Below, one piece after another: positions 1-5,779 of a stretch of DNA of 14,886 nucleotides (position 1 is its first letter; every line of letters starts with the position of its first letter). The DNA comes from Thiohalocapsa sp. (GTDB lineage Bacteria; Pseudomonadota; Gammaproteobacteria; Chromatiales; Chromatiaceae), in the NCBI RefSeq assembly GCF_019695415.1, contig NZ_JAIFKJ010000236.1:1-14886 (forward strand), written 5' to 3'. Below the pieces are notes generated by a model, which searched no databases, was not told the DNA's origin, and was given only the letters and a program-made list of their open reading frames with translations. Position numbers and translations under genes: made by a program.

Positions 1-79
1 GGCTGACGCAGCGCGTCGAGCTGCCCGAGCGGGCGTCTCGGCCGCCGCGGGCTTGACGCGAAGTGGTAGGCCCGCGAAC

Positions 80-111
80 AAAAACGCCGGGGCCCTAACG
101 GACCGCCGGCG
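80..111 (-). terminator. Rho-independent terminator of the crtI-crtB-orf118 operon
   Basis: Read on the minus strand, CGCCGG (111-106) pairs with CCGGCG (90-85). An inner GGTCC/GGGCC stem (104-100 with 95-91, one G-U wobble) closes a GTTA loop, and a single C at 105 is bulged. The stem is followed directly by five T residues (84-80). This is a textbook intrinsic terminator, 63 bases past the stop codon of the last gene of the carotenoid operon. It marks the operon's 3' end. The 79 bases beyond it (1-79) show only a 7-bp inverted repeat (46-52 with 70-76) and no gene. Confidence 0.9.
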
Positions 112-173
112 CTTCGCGGAATGGCGGTGCAGCGCAGACGCGCAAGGCGCCTGCCCGGTCTAAGGGAGCCGCT

Positions 174-530
174 TCAAGCGGGTTGGGACATATCCAGGCC
201 GAGCTTGGAGTAGGCCGTCTTCATGACCATGAAGACGCTGTAGCCCACTACCAGCACGATGAGGCCGAAGAGGTCCACCACGGAGAGGTAGAGCTTCAGG
301 TCGGAGAGGAAATACCCGCCTACCAGCAGCAGCGAGGCGAAGGCGCCGTACATCGCGTAGAAGGGCAGCATAGCGGTGCCCATGGAGGCGAGCGCCGGGT
401 CGATCTTTTGCTCTTGGCCAGAGGCGGCGGCGCGCTCGCGGGCGGCAATGACTTTCTTGCGGTGGTTGATGGCCATGTAAATCAGCCAAACACCGATAAC
501 CAAACAGACGGCTCCGAGGTAGTAGCGCAT
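174..530 (-). CDS. Small three-helix membrane protein, third gene of the crt operon (unknown function)
   Basis: This 118-residue protein has three likely membrane helices at about residues 3-20, 54-75 and 82-103. A basic, hydrophilic loop lies between the first two (INHRKKVIAARER, then about 20 polar residues). I do not recognise the family. It is not TspO, whose tryptophan-rich five-helix pattern is absent. The ATG lies 3 bases after the crtB stop codon, so translation is probably coupled to crtB, and the operon terminator follows 63 bases after its own stop. The position suggests co-expression with carotenoid synthesis, perhaps as a membrane factor or scaffold for phytoene synthesis or desaturation, but that is only inference from context. 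The hydrophobic pattern and tight packing make it a real gene. Confidence 0.85.
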   Translation of the reverse strand: MRYYLGAVCLVIGVWLIYMAINHRKKVIAARERAAASGQEQKIDPALASMGTAMLPFYAMYGAFASLLLVGGYFLSDLKLYLSVVDLFGLIVLVVGYSVFMVMKTAYSKLGLDMSQPA

Positions 531-533
531 TGG

Positions 534-1649
534 TCAGCCTCCAGTACGCGTAGCGGAGAGCATGTCGCCGCCGAGCCGCTCCATAGACTGGCCCATCGCC
601 TGAGCCGTGCGGTCACGCTCTTCCAGGGTTTCGAACAGGTCCAACAACCAGACCACCTTCTGGCCGATGCGCGGGCGGCCAGTAGCATCACGGCCGGGTA
701 AGGCCGGGGCCGCCGCGACAGCATCGATCAGGAAGCGGTTTTCCTCCAAGGGTTCCGCGTTGCAGTCTCCGCCCGGGAAGGGCGTTGCGGCAATGGCCTG
801 GCTCAACAAAGCCATCTTGCGCGCGCGCGGCACAACGGCCCGCTGCGACACGGAGTCATAGCCGTTGCGGGCAACTTCGTGGCCGATTTCGGCATAGAGC
901 AGCCGGGCGGCATAGATACCCGGGCGGCAGCCCACCGGCAGCCTGGCGATGCCGGTCTCGGCGCGCTGGTAGAGCTGCTCGGCCAAATGCAGCACACGTT
1001 CCACCACTGCGCCTAAGGCAGGCGTGAAGCGGGGCTTGGCGAGGAATGCGTCCGGCTCGATGCCCGCATCGCGCAGCCAATCGAGCGGGAGATAGATGCG
1101 CCCGTTGCGCGCGTCCTCCCCCACGTCGCGGCAGATGTTGGTGAGCTGCATCGCGCTGCCCAAATCACAGGCGCGGGCGAGCACCGTCGGCGACCGCACA
1201 CCCATCAGCGCGGTCATCATGGCGCCCACGGCGGCGGCGACCCGGGCGGAGTAGTCGAGCACCCCGGAGATGCTGTTGTAGCTGCGCCCCTCGGCGTCCC
1301 ACGCAAAACCGTCCAGCAGGGCCTCCGGCAGCTCGCGAGGCATGTGGAAACGGCGGACGGCGCCGGCGAAGGCGCGGTCCACGGGGTGAGGCTCCGGCTC
1401 CCCGGCGTAGATGCGATCCAGCCGGGCGTGCAGCTCTTCCAGCGCAGCACATTGGTCGTCGCGGCAGTCGATGGCGTCGTCGGCGATGCGGCAGAACGCA
1501 TACAGCGCCGAGGCCGGCTGACGCACGGACTTGGGCAGGAAGAAGGACGCGGCGTGGAACGACTTGGAGCCGTTGCTCAATAACGCCCGGCAGGCGGCGA
1601 GGTCGGCCGGATCTGCGAAACAGCGCTCAGTTTGCGAAAACAGTAGCAT
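534..1649 (-). CDS. crtB: Phytoene synthase CrtB
   Basis: CrtB condenses two geranylgeranyl diphosphates head-to-head into 15-cis-phytoene at the membrane surface, the first committed carotenoid step. The 371-residue product carries both Mg-diphosphate-binding aspartate motifs of squalene/phytoene synthases: DDAID at residues 57-61 and DVGED at 175-179, the latter inside NICRDVGEDARNGRIYLP. The RLPVGCRPGIYAARLLYAEIG stretch near 236-256 is also typical. I chose the ATG at 1649 because MLLFSQTERCFADPADLAAC leads straight into the conserved SKSFHAASFFLP. The open frame upstream of it only shadows the end of crtI. The gene overlaps crtI by 23 bases, so coupling is likely. A tail of about 80 residues after position 290, including VVWLLDLFETLEERDR, goes beyond the usual synthase core. 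Confidence 0.96.
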   Translation of the reverse strand: MLLFSQTERCFADPADLAACRALLSNGSKSFHAASFFLPKSVRQPASALYAFCRIADDAIDCRDDQCAALEELHARLDRIYAGEPEPHPVDRAFAGAVRRFHMPRELPEALLDGFAWDAEGRSYNSISGVLDYSARVAAAVGAMMTALMGVRSPTVLARACDLGSAMQLTNICRDVGEDARNGRIYLPLDWLRDAGIEPDAFLAKPRFTPALGAVVERVLHLAEQLYQRAETGIARLPVGCRPGIYAARLLYAEIGHEVARNGYDSVSQRAVVPRARKMALLSQAIAATPFPGGDCNAEPLEENRFLIDAVAAAPALPGRDATGRPRIGQKVVWLLDLFETLEERDRTAQAMGQSMERLGGDMLSATRTGG

Positions 1650-3177
1650 CGGGCACCACCTTGTCGAGTACGCGGGCGGTGGAGATGACACCGGGCACGC
1701 CAGCGCCGGGGTGCGTCCCCGCGCCGACGAAGTAGAGGTGCTCCACTTCCTCGCTCTTGTTATGCGGACGCAGCCAGGCGCTCTGCCAGAGCACGGGCTC
1801 CAGGCTGAATCCGGCGCCTTTGTACGACAGTAGGCGCTCACGGAAATCGATCGGGGTTGTTACCAACGACGTAGCCAGGTTGTCCTTGAGCCCCGGCAGC
1901 ACGGTGCGATCCAGATAAGCTTCGACAGCCTGGCGGTAGGGCTCCGCTCGCTCGACCCAGTCCGTATCGCCGTCTAGGTGCGGCACCGGGGCCAGCACGT
2001 AGAAGGCGTCACAGCCAGTCGGCGCCACACTCGGGTCGGTTGCCGTCGGCCGATGTAAATACAGGCTGAAGTCGTCTGCCAGATTCTTCTTATGGAAGAT
2101 GTCGCTGAGCAGACCCTGGTAGCGTGGACCGAGCAGGATGCTGTGATGCGGCACATCTGGGTACTGGCGCTTAGTGCCGAAGTACCAGACGAACAGACCA
2201 TTGGAGTACCGCGACACGTCGAGCCGCCAGTCCGGCCACTTGCGGCGCTTGACGCTCGGCAGCAGGTGCTTATGCGTCCAAGCGAAGTCCGAGTTGGCGA
2301 CGACGATATCCGCGGCGATCATCTCGCCGCTCTTGAGCTTGACGCCCGTCGCCTTACGGTTGCTGGTGGTGATCTCAGCGACTTCTGCATTGCAGCGGAT
2401 CGAGCTGCCCTGGCCCTCGATCAGGCTGACCAGTCCGTCGACGATGGCCCCGGTGCCACCGATGGCGGAGTGCACGCCCCAGTGCCGCTCTAGGTAGGAG
2501 ATGAGCGCGTAGATGGAGCTGACGGAGAAGGGGTTGCCGCCGATCAGCAGCGGATGGAAGGACAGCGCCGTACGCAGGCGCTCGTCTTTGACATACTTGG
2601 ACACTAGGCCGTAGACGCTGCGGTAGCTCTGCAGCTTCATCATCTTCGGCACGATGCGCGCCATATCCGTCCAGTGCGTGAAGGGCACATGGCCCAGCTG
2701 CACGAAGCCTACCTCGAAGATTTTGCGGCTCTCCTCGAGGTAGCGCTCATAGCCCGGGACATCCGCCGGCGAGAGCTTGGCGACCTGCTCGCGCATGGCG
2801 GCCTCGTCGGCGTTGGTGTCAAAGGTGGTCCCGTCGTCGAAGCGGATCCGATAGAAGGGGTCCATCGGGCGCAGGTCGATGTCGTCAGAGAAACGCCGCC
2901 CGCACATTTCCCACAGCTCTTCCAACAAGAAGGGCGCAGTGATGATGGTCGGCCCCGCGTCGAACTTGAAGCCGTCGCGCTCGTGCACATAGGCACGCCC
3001 GCCCGGCTTGTCGAGCTTCTCCAGCACCGTGACGTGATAGCCCCGGTACGCCAGTCGGATGGCCGCCGCGAGCCCGCCAAAGCCGCTGCCGACGACGACC
3101 GCGTGAGGCTTACCGCCCGTCGCGGCGGCCGCCGCCACGGGTAAATCGGAGGGAACGCGCGGGGGTACCGTCGTCAC
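1627..3177 (-). CDS. crtI: Phytoene desaturase CrtI (FAD-dependent)
   Basis: CrtI is a membrane-associated FAD enzyme that desaturates phytoene stepwise to neurosporene or lycopene. The 516-residue product opens, after a 24-residue Ala/Pro-rich leader, with the Rossmann dinucleotide motif GSGFGG (30-35) and acidic E53 at the end of strand two. LDKPGGRAYVHERDGFKFDAGPT follows. The C-terminal bacterial-type phytoene dehydrogenase signature GAGTHPGAGVPGV lies at about 485-497. Length and layout fit bacterial CrtI. The number of desaturation steps, three or four, cannot be read from sequence. The start is GTG at 3175-3177 with AGG seven to eight bases upstream. It is the first gene of the operon and lies behind a promoter with a PpsR/CrtJ-like operator. 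Confidence 0.97.
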   Translation of the reverse strand: MTTVPPRVPSDLPVAAAAATGGKPHAVVVGSGFGGLAAAIRLAYRGYHVTVLEKLDKPGGRAYVHERDGFKFDAGPTIITAPFLLEELWEMCGRRFSDDIDLRPMDPFYRIRFDDGTTFDTNADEAAMREQVAKLSPADVPGYERYLEESRKIFEVGFVQLGHVPFTHWTDMARIVPKMMKLQSYRSVYGLVSKYVKDERLRTALSFHPLLIGGNPFSVSSIYALISYLERHWGVHSAIGGTGAIVDGLVSLIEGQGSSIRCNAEVAEITTSNRKATGVKLKSGEMIAADIVVANSDFAWTHKHLLPSVKRRKWPDWRLDVSRYSNGLFVWYFGTKRQYPDVPHHSILLGPRYQGLLSDIFHKKNLADDFSLYLHRPTATDPSVAPTGCDAFYVLAPVPHLDGDTDWVERAEPYRQAVEAYLDRTVLPGLKDNLATSLVTTPIDFRERLLSYKGAGFSLEPVLWQSAWLRPHNKSEEVEHLYFVGAGTHPGAGVPGVISTARVLDKVVPDATVFAN

Positions 3178-3194
3178 GTGTCAACCTGGCCTGA

Positions 3195-3212
3195 TGTCAA
3201 GAATGTTTGACA
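3195..3212. promoter_or_regulatory. PpsR/CrtJ-like operator (TGT-N12-ACA) at the crtI promoter
   Basis: The sequence TGTCAAGAATGTTTGACA is an inverted repeat, TGTCAA-N6-TTGACA. It fits exactly the TGT-N12-ACA consensus known for the redox/light repressors PpsR and CrtJ of purple bacteria. It begins at the last base of the -10 hexamer on the minus strand and covers the expected transcription start, so binding should block crtI transcription. A third TGTCAA half-site lies at 3179-3184, next to the start codon. The regulator itself is not in the window, so its identity is inferred from the motif and the carotenoid gene it controls. Confidence 0.7.
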
Positions 3213-3220
3213 GTATAGCA
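3212..3220 (-). promoter_or_regulatory. Extended -10 promoter of crtI
   Basis: On the minus strand the bases from 3220 to 3212 read TGCTATACT, a TATACT -10 hexamer preceded by the TGn of an extended -10 element. No good -35 is present at the right spacing (GGTGCA at 3240-3235), which fits extended -10 promoters. The expected start is near 3205, giving a leader of about 27 bases before the GTG of crtI. A perfect 12-bp palindrome, CGTCCGCGGACG, lies just upstream at 3222-3233. Confidence 0.6.
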
Positions 3221-3338
3221 ACGTCCGCGGACGCTGCACCATAGGTTGCATCAGGCGACGACCGTCTGAGTTGTGCACGGTCAAGCCGGCCGCGATTCGG
3301 CGTACGAGACAGGCTCCTTCGGCTCAGCGCTGCGCTTG

Positions 3339-3420
3339 GCGGGAAGCGCGCGCACGGGACACGCCGGTCAGTCTACGCTTCCCGCGCGGGGCAGGACGCC
3401 CCGCAGATCCGCGAGCTGCG
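3339..3420. repeat. Cluster of inverted repeats downstream of the ATPase gene
   Basis: Three inverted repeats lie within 82 bases. GCGGGAAGCG (3339-3348) matches CGCTTCCCGC (3376-3385) in inverse. GCGGGGC (3386-3392) pairs with GCCCCGC (3398-3404) across five bases. CGCAG (3402-3406) pairs with CTGCG (3416-3420). The last ends two bases from the ATPase stop codon. None is followed by a T run on the minus strand, so these are not classical terminators. They may protect the 3' end of the ATPase mRNA or help Rho-dependent termination before the crtI promoter. The rest of 3221-3422 holds no gene. Confidence 0.5.
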
Positions 3421-3422
3421 GC

Positions 3423-4850
3423 TTACTCGGGACTCTCTCCCAACGTCTGGTAGTACTGCTTGATATCCTCACCAATGGTGGCGGTGATCTGATAGAAGAC
3501 CTCGCGCGGAATACGCGCCGGGCGGTCGTCCACACTGTCGGTTTGGGCGCAGGTTTCAGCGATCAGCCGATACAGATAGTTCATGACAAAGCGTGGCTGA
3601 CGCAGCCGATCGAGCACGGCCAGTATCTCCCGCATCGGCATGGCTTCGTCGAACAAGTTATTCAGCGGGTACGGCCGGCTTGGGTCGACCCGACAAATGC
3701 GCAGCCGATCCGACATCATGTCGTAGAGCTGCTTGTCACCCCAGCGGAAGGGATAGATGATTTTCTGCTTGTCGAAGCGGGCTTCGTTCGCCTTCTCGGA
3801 GCCTGCCTTACGGACCGCCTCGTAAAGCTGGCGCGGCAGCAGCATCTTGAAGCTCAAATTCGGATGCAACTGCAGGATGCGGTTATTCCACAACGGCCAC
3901 ACGAAGTCTTCCATACGCTCACGGGCACCGTTGATGAGCGAGGGCTCGTCGACCTTGTCCATGACGACCACGATCTGCCGGTAGCCGAGCGTCATCACGA
4001 CGTCGATGAACTTGGTGACGAACAGGCGCCTGACGTCGTCGTCGTCGCGCCAGCCTCGGCGCTTGACGTCCTGGTCCTGCAAATAACCGCTGGGGATCGC
4101 GTGCAGCGCGCGCTTGATATCCTTGGGGTTGCGCGAGCGCACCAAGATCTCACGCGCCGCAGCCCGCGCGACGGCGCCGTAAAAGCCCTGGCGCAGGATC
4201 GGGGCGATACCGAGCGTCGACAGCCCGACAAAGGCGGCCTTGGTGCCGCTCCCCATACGTTCCATCAGACCCCGCGGCAACAATTGACCGCGGAGATCGT
4301 TCATGACCCGATGATACCGATCCGGCGGACCGCTGAGGTAGAAGGCCATCAGCATCATCAGATCATGGCGCTGATAGGTCTCCAGCGGGTTCAGGGCGAT
4401 GCTCTCGTCACCGACCTCCTTGAGCAGCGCTTCCATGCCGCAGACAAGGATGGCGTCGAGGTGCTGCGCAAGACCGAAATCCTTCAGCGTAATCGCCGTC
4501 TCACGCTTGCGATCCTGATCGCCGCGGCGCTTGAAAGCCTCAAGAAAGCTATTGAAGTCGTCATAACTGATGAGCAGGATCCGCTCGGAGTGCTCGCGAT
4601 TGAAATGCGCGATGTTCTTTTCGAGCGCAAGGCGCAGCGCGGACTTGCCGCTGCCTTTGACGCCGAAGATCATCGAGGTACCGCGCCCCGGGGGCTCACC
4701 GAAGAACTTATCCCAGGCCTGATGATTGAAAGCGTAGCCCGCCTCGTTAACGAGATCCTCGAAGACCTTGTCGTTCTGCGCCTCCTCTTCAATGAAGGGA
4801 TTGCGCTGAAGCCCATGCGACTTCAGGAATTGCGACATCGTGATGGACAT
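3423..4850 (-). CDS. P-loop ATPase of unassigned function
   Basis: This 475-residue protein has a clear Walker A motif, GVKGSGKS (63-70), and a Walker B-like strand, QIVVVMDKVDEP (292-303), with D298, D301 and E302 available for metal binding and catalysis. The opening GLQRNPF resembles the 'GL...NPF' start of several STAND/AAA-type ATPases. The segment FDKQKIIYPFRWGDKQLYDMMSDRLR (359-384) follows a sensor-like FKMLLPR (334-340). This layout recalls the Sll1717/KAP-like P-loop ATPases, but I cannot assign a family firmly. No membrane helix is obvious. The start was placed at the ATG at 4850, which has AGG 11 bases upstream; a second in-frame ATG is at 4838. The 120 codons open upstream are arginine-rich shadow sequence. 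A small membrane protein gene lies 200 bases upstream in the same direction and may form a pair with it. Confidence 0.85.
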   Translation of the reverse strand: MSITMSQFLKSHGLQRNPFIEEEAQNDKVFEDLVNEAGYAFNHQAWDKFFGEPPGRGTSMIFGVKGSGKSALRLALEKNIAHFNREHSERILLISYDDFNSFLEAFKRRGDQDRKRETAITLKDFGLAQHLDAILVCGMEALLKEVGDESIALNPLETYQRHDLMMLMAFYLSGPPDRYHRVMNDLRGQLLPRGLMERMGSGTKAAFVGLSTLGIAPILRQGFYGAVARAAAREILVRSRNPKDIKRALHAIPSGYLQDQDVKRRGWRDDDDVRRLFVTKFIDVVMTLGYRQIVVVMDKVDEPSLINGARERMEDFVWPLWNNRILQLHPNLSFKMLLPRQLYEAVRKAGSEKANEARFDKQKIIYPFRWGDKQLYDMMSDRLRICRVDPSRPYPLNNLFDEAMPMREILAVLDRLRQPRFVMNYLYRLIAETCAQTDSVDDRPARIPREVFYQITATIGEDIKQYYQTLGESPE

Positions 4851-4937
4851 GAAAAGAATACCTGTTCGACGTCCAGGTCGGTCGCGGCTGCCGGGCGAAC
4901 GAGATACGGCTCGCTCGGCGCGGTACAGCCCACGGCG

Positions 4938-5024
4938 GTCGCGCGAGCGCGCGGACCGTCGACGGACGGCCATTGCGCGGCGCTGTTCTAGCTGAAGCGT
5001 CACGCGAGCGCGTGCCGCCGACGG
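4938..5024. repeat. Two imperfect direct repeats, each containing a hairpin
   Basis: The stretch at 4938-4965 resembles the stretch at 4999-5024. Both run GTC-R-CGCGAGCGCG and end in CGACGG. The core of each is a hairpin closed over AG: CGCGCG-AG-CGCGCG at 4940-4953 and CACGCG-AG-CGCGTG at 5001-5014. They lie in the 200-base gap between the small membrane protein gene and the ATPase gene, within the ATPase leader if the two are cotranscribed. They could be RNA processing or attenuation structures, or protein-binding sites. GC-rich chance similarity is possible. Confidence 0.4.
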
Positions 5025-5050
5025 TTGCCAGAAGTGCGGCGGGGGCGCTG

Positions 5051-5329
5051 TCAGAGTTTTGCCGAGTGCTCCACGATAACGAAAGCCATCACGGCGAAGG
5101 AGCCGACCAAAAGTAGCACGCGCGGCAACAGCGATCGGCTTGCGAACCCGTGCAGCTTCCGCTTCAGCTCGCAGATGAACCCTCCTTCGCGGGCTTCGCG
5201 CATTTGGCAAACCCGCAGCGCAAAGCGCGCCAGGAGTCGACGGGTCAGCTCGAAGGCAGCATGCAGGAAAACAACAAGTGCCAGTACAAAGACCAGACCC
5301 CAGATCCAGTTTTCTAGTTGCAACATCAT
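5051..5329 (-). CDS. Small two-helix membrane protein (unknown function)
   Basis: This 92-residue protein has two strong hydrophobic stretches, about residues 7-26 (IWGLVFVLALVVFLHAAF) and 68-86 (LLPRVLLLVGSFAVMAFVIV). Between them lies a basic cytoplasmic-looking segment containing RRLLARFALR and ELKRKLH. No family is recognised. Two consecutive ATG codons are at 5329 and 5326, and the ribosome-binding site is weak (AGAG close by, AAGG farther off), so the exact start is uncertain. It precedes the ATPase gene in the same orientation, separated by 200 bases with repeated hairpins. An 18-bp near-palindrome lies about 70 bases upstream and may be its operator. The hydrophobic pattern is what argues for a real gene; no homology supports it. 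Confidence 0.6.
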   Translation of the reverse strand: MMLQLENWIWGLVFVLALVVFLHAAFELTRRLLARFALRVCQMREAREGGFICELKRKLHGFASRSLLPRVLLLVGSFAVMAFVIVEHSAKL

Positions 5330-5398
5330 ACTCTGGAAGCCTTGAGGGGTGCGGTTTCAGGCGTGATCCGCCCCTGAGTTTCGTGAGGCTATCGTGGC

Positions 5399-5416
5399 AC
5401 AGTCTCGCGAAACTGT
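5399..5416. promoter_or_regulatory. 18-bp near-perfect palindrome, possible operator
   Basis: ACAGTCTCGCGAAACTGT is symmetric at 16 of 18 positions around TCGCGA, with arms ACAGT and ACTGT. It lies about 70 bases upstream of the small membrane protein gene on the minus strand, a sensible distance for a regulator site. I do not recognise the matching regulator family. The remaining bases of the gap, 5417-5779, contain only Arg/Pro/Gly-rich open frames without start signals or domain patterns, so I see no gene there. Confidence 0.4.
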
Positions 5417-5779
5417 CTTGCCGATCACGCGCAACGCCCCGATGGACGGGAGCCGAGCGCAGGCGTCGGCAAGCTGATCAGAGTCGTCTATCGAGCACGC
5501 AGACCCACCTGGACAAGCGTCGGGTTACCGGTTGCAAGGCCCACCAACATTGCGGACGCCACGCGCCGGCGGCCCTATTTTACACTGCCGTCACGCCCGC
5601 ACTCAGGGCCGGATGGCGCGATGGCCGTGAGACCACTCGGCGGCGGGATGCATCAGGCTGCGCTGCGTGCAGATTCGCAGCGCTTACGCCAGCTGGCCGG
5701 CCGACGAGTACGATCTGCCGCCCAAAGCTGGATGAAGCTGCTGCGCCGATAACGGCCCGCCACGGCGACCGGTGAGTGT

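Noticed and set aside
1650..1841. N-terminal extension of crtB by 64 codons
   Set aside because: It covers the conserved C-terminus of crtI in another frame and is not phytoene synthase-like; the conserved protein starts at the ATG at 1649.
3273..4991. Plus-strand open frame of 572 codons
   Set aside because: It lies antisense over the P-loop ATPase gene, which has Walker A and B motifs. The plus-strand translation has no recognisable domain and is a high-GC shadow.
4851..5210. N-terminal extension of the ATPase by 120 codons
   Set aside because: The extension is Arg/Ala-rich, overlaps the small membrane protein gene out of frame and has no family features.
5278..5775. Plus-strand open frame of 165 codons
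   Set aside because: It starts inside the small membrane protein gene. The translation is rich in Arg, Ala and Thr with no domain, signal or ribosome-binding site.
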